Assembly (NCBI GenBank): GCA_948099385.1
Contig: CANUEZ040000168.1
Span: 6,863,501-6,927,500, forward strand
Source: Fasciola hepatica
Taxonomy: Eukaryota; Platyhelminthes; Trematoda; Plagiorchiida; Fasciolidae
Direction of reading: 5' to 3'
Length of the DNA stretch: 64,000 nucleotides
Within the stretch, counting starts at the first letter, position 1; each line of letters begins with the position of its first letter. Below, in pieces: positions 49,839 to 62,169 of this stretch. A program made the position numbers and the translations under genes. The notes beneath the pieces were generated by a model, which saw only the letters and a list, made by a program, of their open reading frames with translations, was not told the DNA's origin and did not search any database.

Positions 49839-50321
49839 TCAGAAGACCATCCACTTATTGAACTGGAACGCAGCTGTAATCGTCTACTCCTCGATTGCGC
49901 TTCTCGAAATCCTTTTAACGTTCCGGTACACCAGCCAGATAGGACAGCCGAGTTGAAAAATTCAGAACTTCTCCTCAGATGGACTGAATACTATCGCAGG
50001 CTGACATCTGGCACGTCTTCTCAGAGGTGGTCGAACAATTCACTCAGCAGGGAGCGCCTGTCTCATCAGGCAAAACACTTCCGACTGAAATCAGGTGCCA
50101 GCTATGATGGTTTGTGCGAATTTCAGTGCGGGAAAAACTCAGTATGCCTAGACTGTGTATCAACCAGCTATGTACATCCAGCGTATCAGTATCCGATTCC
50201 CGGGACTCAGATCAACGGGAGAACCCTAAACAACCACCAGATCCACTTCTGTCTTCTCTATGAACTTGTATATCAAGCGATGTATTACCCAATCGACCGA
50301 TCATCGACTTTGCCACTTTAA
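49839..50321 (+). CDS. terminal coding exon of an unknown gene
   Basis: The best internal host exon in the window. A strong acceptor (TTTGCTCTATTGTTCTCTTACAG would be the full tract; its end TCTTACAG is at 49831-49838) precedes 160 uninterrupted codons ending in TAA at 50319-50321. Counting from the first exon codon, residues 1-20 are Leu/Glu-rich (SEDHPLIELERSC). Residues 47-75 are Arg/Ser-rich. A Cys cluster C93-x3-C97-x5-C103-x2-C106 could bind metal or form disulfides. The last 30 residues are aromatic (FCLLYELVYQAMYYPID). No transmembrane span is clear. The family was not recognised. The frame also has an ATG at 49812 inside the pyrimidine tract, but the acceptor makes a splice start more likely. 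No consensus AATAAA was found just downstream. Confidence 0.6.
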   Translation, partial: SEDHPLIELERSCNRLLLDCASRNPFNVPVHQPDRTAELKNSELLLRWTEYYRRLTSGTSSQRWSNNSLSRERLSHQAKHFRLKSGASYDGLCEFQCGKNSVCLDCVSTSYVHPAYQYPIPGTQINGRTLNNHQIHFCLLYELVYQAMYYPIDRSSTLPL

Positions 50322-51299
50322 TTTTTTTTTACTATTTTCTGTACCACACACTTGCCCATGATTATATTCCACTGCTTTAATGTGAGACACCGACAGAAAT
50401 CCACACCAACTTCAAATGTGAAGGTAAGGATGAACAAGAGAAATCCAAAAAGCTCATTGAGCTTTCACATCCCACTGGGGGAAATCGCTTGTAAGTCTGG
50501 AAGCTCGAAGTATCTCGGTTAGCAACCTGTCGAATTCAGTGGTTATCTTAAGGCTACGATTCAAGTAAACTGCAAATATGAAAACCTTCCAACAAACTCA
50601 GTTTCTTGTAGCTTGGACTTAACTATTTTGACAAGATTTCCTACGAAAGTTTGCTCTCAACAACCCTGCACAACCGATCCAAAAGTGTGATTTGGTTATT
50701 CATCATTGTTGTGTCCACAATCGGTAGCAGAACACGTAATGGTGGCTTTGCATTTATTTATGCTATTGTGAACACAAAACCCGGCCGTAGCCGGCGACTA
50801 AGCGGCAAACATGCAAGTGAGTTGGCATAAAGAAATAAACTACTTGTGCCGTCACGCGCAGCAGAGGAAGACCAATCAGTACACAGCAAAATCGATAGGT
50901 CAACACTGCTGGCGCTAAAGCATGGTTACCGATCAAGGCAAATTGGGAGTATGTCCATTCATGAGAGGAATATTGATCGGTTGTCCGCGTAGTGTGCGAG
51001 ACCCTTACCAGACACAACAATCATGAATGTCGGGAGCTGAGGACTTTCCTTCCATCATGTGAAAGTTACTTGCATGCGTCCAACTCCTGCGAGAGGATAT
51101 GTCGCCTTCTTGGGTATCTCTGATGGTGCTTGTCAATGCGTTCACTTCGGTGACAAGGCTGACACACACGGAAACCCTCTGCTTGCGTCACTGAAGCACT
51201 CCGGAGACCGGCTGAAGGCCCGAACCTTCCACGTCCAGCTTGACTGCGTTAACTGCCATCTTTAAATGACCACCAGGGTGGCCCTTACAACTTGAGCAG
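50322..51299. other. no recognisable gene
   Basis: Short strings near 50980-51005 (GGTTGTCCGCGTAGTGTGCG) resemble 53560-53590, so old repeat copies may flank this LINE region. The frames at 50763-51020 (minus) and 51059-51265 (plus) are unassigned. Confidence 0.35.
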
Positions 51300-52180
51300 G
51301 GTGTCGGCAGAAGACTTCACGGTGTCATTTCCGTTTCAAGTTGAAGGAGGACGTGACAGAACCTTCGGAGACGCTGTCGTCGTAGTACCAGAGACAGTGC
51401 GTCTATATTCGGGCAACGATTTTGGAATGCAGAATGCGATTATATCATTTTACTTTTACTGTGTCGAGGTGCCAACGGTTGAAGCCCTCCAGCTTTTTTG
51501 TACATTCTACCTTCAGTGGCCAGGTTTCACAAGCGTGCGTAAGAACGAGACTAACGGCTGCCTGATTAAAGCGTAGTTTCAAGTGAAGGGGAGACAAAAT
51601 TGAGGTCCGAAGTTGCATCGTCGCGCTTCTTACGCACTTGGTATGAAATGTGATTTCATTATTGGGTCGGTCGTTTGATGGTATGGTAGATCCAGGACGC
51701 AGGAAGTCTTGACCTGGATCCAAGGAGTTACCATTAGTTATATGGAAGGTGTCGAGTTTGTGAATATAATAAAGACCAATTACTCTGACCTCACACTCGA
51801 TACGGCCCAGAATCGGCGGTAGATAGTTCGGCTCGTCTACTACAATGAGAATACCATCAACAAATTCAAGATCCTCGATCCAATTCTGCTGACTGATTTA
51901 AACTCATCAGTAGTCAGTAAAAGTGTGACTAATTACCCAGTCTGCAAAGGTGAATAGGACTGTTAACAGAAGACAACCTTGACGGACGTTAGAGTCGAGT
52001 GGAACCTCCGAACACTCTTCGCCATCGGCGAGGGCTGGCTCTCGCGTTTATGAACAGTGTGACCTCAACAGTCTCGTGTACTTTCCGGGCTTTTCGTCAA
52101 CTCCAAGTATGCTCCAGAACGACTCTGGGTTAACGGGATCAAAAGTCAATGAATTAGTCTGTTGGTGGCTGTTGGAATTT
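51300..52180 (-). pseudogene. LINE (RTE/CR1-like) reverse transcriptase fragment
   Basis: The minus-strand frame contains SLTFDPVNPESFW (about 52160), LDSNVRQGCLL (the RQGC RT block, about 51990-51963), LEFVDGILIV (the YADD box position, here FVDG, about 51869-51840) and THACETWPLKVECTKKLEGF (the C-terminal LYGCETW-type block, about 51555-51490). Block order and spacing match flatworm non-LTR elements. The loss of the catalytic second Asp plus frameshifts show it is dead. The 5' part and the true 3' end are not present. Confidence 0.75.
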
Positions 52181-52451
52181 GTTACGATGTTCCAAGAATC
52201 TTCAAAGCGTGGAGATTTAGTCAACACAAACTCTCCCTAAGCGGAAACCACATTTTCAGGGGCGCCATCGTGCGTCTTGTGAGTAAAAAGGGCCACTTTG
52301 GGGGAGTACTGAAGAAAAGCTTGACAGCAATGAGGCCAGTAATAGTTGCAGCAGTTGGTGCATACCACTTACTGGGAAATAACTAGTTCGATGCACAAAA
52401 CACAATAACAGGCAAATATAATAATTAGTAGAATTACTACTAGTACTACTT

Positions 52452-53325
<874 letters not shown>

Positions 53326-54300
53326 AATATGCGATGTTCGTACTCTTGCTTTGTTTGTACGAGAACGCAACCTGGCCAGATCCGGTGAGCTAGCGCGCCA
53401 ATCCCGAAAAAATTGAGTGAGTCAGCGGAATCACATGTGCTTTCAGGAACAAGTGAGGTCAATCGATACACGGTAAGACCTATCGGGCAGTAATGTTCGG
53501 GCTGAGGCATGACTAAATTGACATCGCGCAGGCGTATGCCCTAGTATGTGAGGGATTCTGACTGGTTGTCGGCGTAATATGCGGGACTGTTCACAGATAA
53601 ATTGTGAATTTTTGGTATAGGTAGTATAAAAGATGTTTCCAAATCTTCAGGCAAAACGTGTTCCCTAAACTGGGTTAAATGGGTTAATCAGGGAGTCAAG
53701 CAAAATTGATAGACAAGTCTTGAAGATCTCAAACAGCGTGACATCCTCACCAGAGGACTTCCGGTTGCTTATTATCGTGATAAAAAAAGCCGTTTCCGCT
53801 AGGATGAGTGGACCATTGCCGATTTGTATGGTTCGGGATAGCCTGGCAACACTATGTGGTTGGGTTGGAGGGAAGGACGATTCAGCAACTGACCCAGATG
53901 TTTGACCCATCTTCGAACTTTTATCCACCTCCTGGTAGGACGCGGCCACGGTCTTTCTGTTACAAGAAAGGTGGCACTCCATCTTTACCGTGACTGCAGC
54001 CTCCTTCATGTGTACAGTTTTGGACCAATGATGTTCTTTGTTGAGTATGTTGTGCCACGGCGAAGGTTCCGGGAATCTGGTGAGTTTTGGAGTCTCGCCT
54101 CGATAGTCATTACGTAATGGTTTAACGTTTCTTCGAAGATCCACTCTACTTTATAAAGACACGTCTCGCCTGACCGTTCAAGGGCAGCTCTGTGATGAAG
54201 ACTTTACCATTTTCCATCGCGCACCTATAGTACCGTCGACAGGGATCGTAGCCATTCTGGAAGCGATATTGCTTTATTAGGATTTAACACCATCGGGCAT
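53326..54300. other. no recognisable gene
   Basis: A minus-strand frame of 159 codons (54144-53665) overlaps plus-strand frames and shows no domain. The right part may belong to the decayed 5' region of PLE fragment C. Confidence 0.35.
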
Positions 54301-54870
54301 TGTTGCTGAAGAGGCATCAGGTCAACAGCTGGAAGACGTTTTGAACGGAAAAATCTGTTGTTGTGAGTTTTTTAAAGACAGCAAGTCTAAAGTTCTCAGA
54401 CAAACGATTGCATTGACAGAATAATCATTAATCATTTTTTATCTTCCATTCAATGGTGATGACGTCAACTGTTTGCTCAAACGACGGCTGAAATCAGCGG
54501 TTGCTCAAACAGACTATTCAGATAATCCCAGAAATTGCATTCTGAGGATCAGAATCTTTGTAGTCCGTATAGTCTGCCTCCGTACATCAAATCTAATATG
54601 ATTTATTAAATTCACTGTAGTTTCGGAGCAATCTTCATGGGTCAAACAAAGCGACAGTTAAACAACCGAGTGGCTGAGCATAATCCGAATTCTATCTAGA
54701 TTTTCGTGAAGCAATAGGGGTCATGTCAAACATATTTTGGCAGCGTTTCAGAACATGAATTATGTTCATGAGCCATCGGTTGACGCCCTCGGATGGCACA
54801 GAACAAATTTGACCGATACACTGCGTTCCGGGTCAGTACCACAGGAACCAATGTGAGAATACTGAGGTTG
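54300..54870 (+). pseudogene. Penelope-like fragment C (linker and GIY-YIG region)
   Basis: Plus-strand pieces LPFNGDDVNCLLKRRLKSAV (about 54443-54505), SNMIY and GQTKRQLNNRVAEHNP (about 54639-54688) match the PLE region between RT and the GIY-YIG endonuclease and the endonuclease itself (GxTxR.L..R..EH). Stops interrupt it, and no inverted arm was seen around it. RT motifs upstream are too decayed to call. Confidence 0.6.
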
Positions 54871-55319
54871 GCCTAGGGCACTAGGGCACGTCAATGCAAA
54901 CCATCATTATGTGTGCGGAAAGGGTTGTTAGTTAGTTTGTCTATCGTGATGATGTAATCTTGCCACAGCTTTGTTTCTACTTATTTTCTGACACTGCTGT
55001 TTTTACATTAACTCATTCAAACATTATTCTTCTGTCTTATTCTCAAGTTGAAATCCAGTGAAATCATCCTGGATATGAATTCCGTTAGGCTTCAACTCTG
55101 TGTTTTTAAGATACTGGTTCTCCCTTGGTGGTAAGGCTTCCGTTTTGCTGAGATTTATTTATTACATGCTTGCACGTGAGTGTAATGGAAGGGGTGCATC
55201 TCATAGTATTAAAGATCCACTGTACTATTAGGTGGAGCCGGCAACCGGACACTGAGAGAACCACAAAGTTCCTAATAGGTCAGGCGTGGTAGCAAGCCGC
55301 ACGACAATGAATTGCCATC

Positions 55320-55420
55320 TACCACCAAAGTGACCGGTGGTGCAAGGATTTAAAGGTCTTACCTTCGAGCTGCTAAGCAAATGCTGTAAACCACTTGGCC
55401 ACAACCAGTCTTGATGTGGT
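55320..55420 (-). repeat. tRNA-like SINE fragment
   Basis: Minus strand: A-box-like TGGCCAAGTGG, then a B-box-like AAGACCTTTAAATCC about 45 bases on, as in Leu/Ser tRNA-derived SINEs. The arms do not pair well enough for a functional tRNA. Confidence 0.35.
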
Positions 55421-56699
55421 CACGTGGTCAGTGCCATTAGCGCTTCAGTTGCGCGGTTGCGGTATGCTCTACATTTCTCGATCGATGAGGCCCGATGAGA
55501 TTTCATCAAGATGTATCCGATTTGCTTTGCTGTCCTGCCGCTATTGAAATACGAAGTTGGCAAGCGATATTTGGATGCTGGAAGTGGGTATTGGTGATAA
55601 GCAACCGAGATCTGTAATTGTAATCAGACGGTTGCCATTTTCGCATCGCTCACAGAAGCCAATTTTCCCAATACCTGCTGTGTACGTTCGCCGGCGGTAC
55701 CTGGGCGAATTTTCCAGTTTCCGGTCTTCAGCAGAACGTCGCACTTAAGGATTCAACTGACTTCATTATTGAGTTAAGTGAAGACTCATTTTTTGCTGTA
55801 CTGCTCGGTCTGCAGAATAAGGACATCAAGGGGGTGACCCTGAACCGTTCTATGGAGGTCTTTGGCAAAATTGACTCCCAAGAGATCAAGTTTGTTGTGT
55901 ATTCGGCCGACCATTGTGATCGTAATCGCATAAACCAAGGAAACGTCCATTGACCAAGTAAGAAACCTAGTAGGATGGAGTATTAGGATACCTCACGCAC
56001 CAAATTTGGGTGGGCGTACCTTGGGCAAAGGAGCTATGCCAACTTTGTGATCGCGGGGTTGGTCCATAAGAGTCGGTCGCTAACTGTATGGTTCATTCGC
56101 CTCTTTAAAAAAACCTCTGGGAGTCGGTGACTGGTTGCTCAGTTCATTCGCCTTCGGATGAAGCTGGACGTCCTACGTGCCCGATACACCCCTCCGCCAC
56201 ATATGCTGGTGAGCGTAGTGTTGTATGCCTAGTCTAATACGCCACCCGTGCTAGGCTTGGAATCAGGGTTCATTCATCTCCCACAGGATGAGTATCAATC
56301 AGTCGACCCCGTGAAGAGCTCCGGGCATTCGCTGTCGTCTTCTCACCTTGGCTAGGACACATCTGCCACGAGAGGCCAGTGAGTAGGACTTCCTTAGCAG
56401 AAGCTGCAACAAATGTACGGTCATCTGGGAGCGTTTTGAGAGGCGTTCAGGAAGAATAGCTATCTTGGAGCCTGTGACACCCAACCTCGACTATACTGAG
56501 GCATTTAGAGGCTGAGAATCTCGGGGACCCGATCCGTGGTGCCTCTTGGATTGAATCCTGTAAAATCATCCAGAACGTTTTTCTTTTAGATTGAGCACAC
56601 CCATTAGGATAAGCAATAAGCCTTACATCTTATTCCGAAAATATAAATTAAACATGGTCACTTGTATGACACACAGGTTAAACAGATCCGTTTTTCTGT
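55421..56699. other. no recognisable gene
   Basis: A GAGTCGGT...GGTTCATTCGCC/CAGTTCATTCGCC motif is repeated about 60 bases apart (56070-56155). Opposite-strand frames at 55541-55931 are unassigned and may be transposon pieces. Confidence 0.35.
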
Positions 56700-57068
56700 A
56701 AAGGTAAGTCAGAAACTTCGGCTCGTAGATTGTATCCTGGGCCATTTCATTGCAGCTCTACACGTGCATGCCACAGTCAATGTGATTTTTGTGGTAAAAT
56801 AACCAAGGAAATCGAGACAAGATTGAAGTGAATGATATGTTATAGGAGCAAACAAGAATGGGAGGGGGACAAGTGTCAGGTCACCAGGGTAGGGCCAAAT
56901 TGATGAGCTTTTAAATCTGTTTATACAGTCCAGGTTTATGACTGAGAATGGTTAGGGTCTCGAGATATCTGAGTAATTTCTTACTTGTAGTGTTGTATAT
57001 GAATTTAAATGAGTTGGTTGGAGTTAAACAGTGTATTTGCTCAATCAGATGTTGCACAATAGATCACC
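56700..57068 (-). repeat. PLE B inverted arm, 5'-side copy
   Basis: Gap-free inverted repeat with 58052-58420. I count only a handful of mismatches, mostly at the inner boundary (57052-57067) and the outer few bases. It creates identical open frames on opposite strands in the two arms. Confidence 0.95.
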
Positions 57069-57079
57069 AGATGGATGGG

Positions 57080-58051
57080 AACGTAAGAAACAAAGCTGTT
57101 TTCAAGCTGGATATGAATTCCTTATTCGTTATTAATCCGCTGCATGAAAGTATCCAAATAGTTTGTCAAACTATTGAAGAAAAGGAACTGAAGGTTGGAA
57201 TATCTCTCTTGCACATCGGACGTGCATTTCTCTTTCCTCAACGAAGGATTTCGAGAAATCGATGAGGTGGCTATGGGTAGTCCCCTTGGACGTATTCAAG
57301 ACGGTATTTTGTTGGTTACTTGGAACGTAAACTACAGCGGGGCATTTCAAGACTTGATCTCTACTGACGCTGTGTTGATGACATATCCACCATCAGTGAC
57401 AAAGTCAGTGATGCGGATAGATTATTTGATCACCTTAACAGCGTTCACCCAAACATCAAACTGACTCGTCGTGGTGTAGAAAACAATCATCTTTTTTCTG
57501 GACACAGGCATTTCTCGTCGACCGGACGGATCGATTAGGAGACCAGTCTACCGGAGAAATACGTGGACTGAACAATATCTACATTTCACGAGCTTCGTGC
57601 CTATGAGATAAAAGATTGGCCTCACTTGAACACTGTTGCAAAAGGCACGTGAAATGTGAACAGTAGACGCATTAGCTGATAATAATGAAAAGCCAACCAC
57701 AGCCCTACAGTCCAACGGTTATCCAATACAGTTTATTCTGAGGCACTCTGTAGAAAAGTCATCTGTTACGCAGCAAAAAATGCTTATACGTTAAAGGTTT
57801 TCCTACAACTGACATCCTAAGGTGACGACGTCAACCACTATTCAAATGCGCTTACTGTGTAACTGATCCGTTCATTATCTTCCCAACCACACAGATACCA
57901 ACACTGTCGATGGAAAAGCAGCTGCTTCCGTGCCCCAAACCAAACTGTGTCTATCAATTTACTTGTGGATGCTCAGCATCACCAAGTACATGGGTATATT
58001 GCGGGGTGGTTTCAAAATCGATTATGTCAATAATGAAACCAAAAGCAATCA
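57080..58051 (+). pseudogene. PLE B reverse transcriptase and linker body
   Basis: Plus-strand blocks across frames: NSLFVINPLHESIQIVCQTI (LFTN region, about 57114-57172), EVAMGSPLGRIQ (about 57265-57300), the catalytic box CVDDISTISD (about 57370-57400, Tyr replaced by Cys but both Asp kept), LFDHLNSVHPNIKLT, LFFLDTGISRRPDGS, FTSFVPMR (about 57594-57610), then PKPNCVYQFTCGCSAS (about 57935-57982), the Cys-rich start of the GIY-YIG endonuclease. Frameshifts separate the blocks. The continuation in the right arm gives LLRYLETLTILSHKPGLYK and INLALPW, the usual PLE C-terminus. Confidence 0.85.
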
Positions 58052-58420
58052 GATGATCTGTTGCGCAACATCTGATTGAGCAAATACACTGTTTAACTCC
58101 AACCAACTCATTTAAATTCATATACAACACTACAAGTAAGAAATTACTCAGATATCTCGAGACCCTAACCATTCTCAGTCATAAACCTGGACTGTATAAA
58201 CAGATTTAAAAGCTCATCAATTTGGCCCTACCCTGGTGACCTGACACTTGTCCCCCTCCCATTCTTGTTTGCTCCTATAACATATCATTCACTTCAATCT
58301 TGTCTCGATTTCCTTGGTTATTTTACCACAAACATCACATTGACTGTGGCATGCACGTGTAGAGCTGCAATGAAATGGCCCAGGATACAATCTACGAGCC
58401 GAAGTTTCTGACTTCCCTTT
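58052..58420 (+). repeat. PLE B inverted arm, 3'-end copy
   Basis: Encodes the PLE C-terminal segment ending INLALPW and then the 3' flank. Partner of 56700-57068. Confidence 0.95.
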
Positions 58421-59850
58421 CCAAATCTGTGAAGGGATCCTCTTTCATCAAGAGAAATTGTTTGAAGGAACCATTTCACTGTTCAGACATCTTTTCTTGC
58501 CCTCCGATGGGTAAAACACCGCTTTCACCATTCTCTTTCAGTATATTTTATGATCAAAATCGTAATCCACACCTTCAACATTCATTGTCTCATGAAAACG
58601 GCTCACATCACTTGACGAAGAGTGATCTCACTCTATCTAAATCGGTTAGGCATGAACCGTGAATAAGCCCAACAAGTGCGCACCACAACTAGGGTCCGTA
58701 AACTATCAAGCTTGGTCAAAAAAGAAACCAAGCGTTTGGAGTATACTTTTTCTCGACGGTTTCTACCTTCCCGAAAAAATAAACCGATAGCAAGGAATAA
58801 ACGCACTCTGCGGTCAGAAGAAAATTCACCCGTTTGACGACCTGGATGTTGACCATCTGAACGCTCAGTCCATGCCTTACTTGAAGGATCCTCTGTAGCA
58901 TACAAACTGTGCGAACTGAAATCAGAAAATATTCGAACTAGCGCTGGAATGTTTCCGTATTTTGGCACACAACGTACGACTTTTTAAATTCGGAAAAAGT
59001 ATAGAAAAACAGGCAATCGACAGTTGGACTGCAAGCGCACTGAGTAGTCACCATAAAAACATCGAATGTTTTTAGGTGACAGCTCACTTGAACATATGAC
59101 TGTCAAAATCTAAAAACATATAACTCAATTCTGAAGTGGAATGGACCATACCTGCATGATGATGTTGGTTGGATAGAAAGTAATATCGTATTATCGATCA
59201 CAGTATGGACTCAATGAACTTTGCCTGGGACCTAATTCTCCTTGCTGAACGTATCACATTAAATCACCACATCCTCTCCGAGCTTCCCAAAAGGCTGACA
59301 AAATCAGAAACTGAAACACTCTCCAGCACGGATGTTTCTAAGCTCTACAAGCCCATTAAGTTAACTAAATATCCGGTATACGCACGCCAGTGCTCAACCA
59401 CGGGGCTGGAACTGTTGGTGGACTAAAGACTTTTGTTATCAACCATTCACTGTGAAAAAAACAAAACTGCTTGAATTATTCAACTCTTTTAGAGGTTATC
59501 CATAGTGAAGTTTGCAGAATGCCTAATATCAACCCACTTCGAAAAACCACTAACCAAAAAGTGGATTGATAAATAAGCACCAGTGAAGGTAGAACGGAAG
59601 ATAAACAATTATCAGCTTTTATGTAGACGACCAGAAGAGATATTTTCAGGGGTGCATTGATCGCACTGCCGAGCCGGGTTAACGCCCAACTGACCTGTTG
59701 TTCAGGCTATCGAGTCAAATGACACTCTCAGCGTCCCGGAGGGAAAACCTCTTCTGCGGCGTGAGCAGTCGCAGAAATCTCCAACTGTCCCTTGGGAAAA
59801 ATTTCTTCGCTTTCTGTTCTTCATACTTCACACTGGAATTCTAAGTGGTG
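58421..59850. other. no recognisable gene
   Basis: Frames at 58375-58662 (plus), 58633-58968 (minus) and 59205-59426 (plus) have no domain. The right end, 59650-59850, may be decayed LINE sequence. Confidence 0.4.
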
Positions 59851-59859
59851 ACAAAAAGC

Positions 59860-60290
59860 AAGTGAGTCGTCACCGGGACCTTGTAACACTCGCGCTCTTG
59901 TCCGTGAGCGTTTCAGCCTACGTCTCGTCGGTGGCCAATCGAAATAGAATCATCCACCAGGTTACCGATGCAGTATTCGGGGTGGAGTGTTCACTCAGGG
60001 TAGTTGTTTCTCTTCGTCGGCTACGGTGGTTAGGTCATTTCTTGTGGACGCCCAATCAGCGTTTACCTCACCGCAATTTATTCGCGCTCGCTGGACGGGA
60101 TTGGAAACGGCAGCGTGGTGGAGAACCGATGACCTGAAGGAGAATTTTAAAAAAGCTGACTTCCAGTTTAGCCGCAGTGGGGCCTTGTCGCTTACCAGGT
60201 TGAAGCAAGAATGACAACGAAAACAGTCAACTTGATACGCTGGTAGATATGGCCCGAAACCGGAGTCAGTGACGACAATGCTGTGCTGGC
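59860..60290 (+). pseudogene. LINE (RTE/CR1-like) 3' end
   Basis: The plus-strand frame reads NRNRIIHQVTDAVFG, then LRRLRWLGHFLWTPNQRLP, then GRDWKRQRGGEPMT. After a shift it reads KLTSSLASVGPCRLPGWS. This is the conserved C-terminal tail of flatworm LINE ORF2 proteins (LRWLGHVLRM...RLP..LF...GWKK.RGGQ.MTW). Only the last ~140 codons remain, and it is frameshifted after 60135. Confidence 0.75.
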
Positions 60291-60470
60291 TCTCCATCCT
60301 TCCCCTTCCATACATAAAAACCACACATAATACGAACGCAAAACATCGAAATACCGTGTGTGGAAAAACCTGCAAAAACACCTTGAAAACTTTTCTGTCC
60401 TCTTTCTTTTCGTATATTGAGTTCTTACTATCCAACGGTCTCTTTGGCAAGTTGTCTGCTCCAGGTCTGT

Positions 60471-60472
<2 letters not shown>

Positions 60473-60524
<52 letters not shown>
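60473..60524. repeat. (TA)n microsatellite
   Basis: 26 perfect dinucleotide units, about 180 bases past the LINE 3' end. Confidence 0.95.
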
Positions 60525-60525
<1 letters not shown>

Positions 60526-60529
60526 TGAT

Positions 60530-61700
60530 GCAGTCATTGATGAATGCAGTCAAGAGCAGGAAAATAACCAGGCAACCTGCACCTAACTAGCTTAGCGAGG
60601 TTTTCCGCAAAAATAATTAATATAGTTGCATAGAACGGTACTTATGCATTCCCAAAAAAATGCTCAAATCCTGTTTCACTTCCCCGGAGAATTACAAAAC
60701 GGAACAACATAACGAATAAGTAACCTCATTCAACTATATTTATCCCACATTATTGGATATTTCGTTAGAAAGTTGTTATATCCTACGGTTGCGAAAGAAA
60801 AATGAATAAACTAGCAGACCAGAACGAAATTTTCCCTTTTGCTACACCACCAGTCAAAAATGACTCGTTTAATTGTGGATGAGGCTGTTTGTTAGCTCTT
60901 ATTTATAATTATAATAATAATATTGTGATGCAGTTCGCAACAAATTCGACTGTGATAACAGATAAACGCGCAAAATAGAAGTCACGAGGACGGTGTGGAC
61001 GTTTCGGTACACTTAGTTGTCCATTCGGATGACAGATCATAATCGTGATAGCCAAGATTAGCAAGAAATGCGGCACCGATTGATTGGTTGACAGTACCCT
61101 ACTGAGGAATTTTCTCTCCAAACATGTTTACTGTGCATTTTAGGCTACTGAGAACGGTATCAGTAGCGAGACCTGGAATTTGACTGGGTTGGAGTGACCT
61201 CGCACTTTATTCAGGCTACACAGTGGGTGAAAATCATGTGGACAAAGAAAGAGTTCGAATGCAATTGCGCCACCTGGCCATGTTTCTCAATGTTTCCATT
61301 CCGGATACCTAATACGTCATATTAAGGACTGACCACCTCGACTTACCTACCCTCAAACCACTAATTGCCTCAGAGAACAACACACACTGAGGAAACGTAT
61401 CGAACTGAGCAGATTGAGCATCTGTTCCAGAGGCTGACCTCTGGTTCCCAACACACTTCGTCCAGTATTAATACTGTTGATGCGGTGTTCCTGTAGCGGT
61501 CTGTCATGGACCGCTATATTCAACTCCTTTTGTAAGTGTTGGTGCCTGCCGGTGCACTTACTGAGCTCCGACTCACCGAGTTTTTCTTGTATGTCCCTGC
61601 AGATCAAACGCACTCAACTCTAACGGAAGAGCGCTGCTTCCAGCATACTGCAGTTCCCACTACGTTCCAGCAACAAAACCATCCCGCAACGGCCACATTC
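60530..61700. other. no recognisable gene
   Basis: Only short frames. The minus-strand frame 61613-61353 is unassigned. Confidence 0.45.
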
Positions 61701-61708
61701 CCGAGCCG

Positions 61709-61716
61709 TATAAAAG
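61709..61716 (+). promoter_or_regulatory. possible TATA box
   Basis: TATAAAAG in a locally G+C-richer stretch. No gene was identified downstream, and it may belong to a transposon. Chance occurrence is possible. Confidence 0.2.
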
Positions 61717-61939
61717 GATGAGCCTACACAACCGGATGCCACGCAGGTGAAACAGGTGATTCAAGTTGGGAAAGGCCAAACGCACCTTCTGCATAAGCGA
61801 CGAAACGTCTTAAATCCCCAAGCGATTCCAATCATTACGACGGCTACCCAACGGGTGAAATAAGATGGGAAGCCTTGGCAGTCTTTGTAGCTGCGTTTTC
61901 AATCCTGAAGAACGGATAGAGTGGGAGACTTAGTTAGCT

Positions 61940-62165
61940 AGAAACCAGAGCCAACGAACCAATTTACATCAAACTTCTGGAACCAAAATTAAGAAATGGT
62001 GGCGAGCAAAAGCCGGACGGCACCAGGCGGACTTAAGTAGACAAACTTCAAACAAACAGCCGATTGAAGCTAACCTGAATTATCAACCTACAGACGACCA
62101 CTGACCAGCGTTCGACTAACAAGTGATGTGTACTAAGGCGTGATTGATGAGAGTTGCCAGTGACG
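61940..62165 (+). repeat. dispersed repeat, second copy (first at 6.44 kb)
   Basis: AAAGCCGGACGGCACCAGG, GGACTTAAGTAG, GAAGCTAACCTGAATT and GTGTACTAAGGCGTGA correspond in order to strings in 6440-6680. Confidence 0.5.
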
Positions 62166-62169
62166 GAGT

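Larger units (their letters stand above)
56700..58420 (+). mobile_element. Penelope-like element, copy B, with inverted 3'-end arms
   Basis: A plus-strand PLE, 5'-truncated, whose 3'-terminal ~369 bases (58052-58420) also occur in inverted orientation at its 5' side (56700-57068). The architecture is the same as copy A, but the sequence is from a different PLE family or subfamily. No target-site duplication was evident. Confidence 0.85.

Noticed and set aside
56948..58172. Two near-identical open frames (56948-57265 plus, 58172-57954 minus) suggesting paralogous genes
   Set aside because: They are the antisense reading of the two PLE B inverted arms, not genes.
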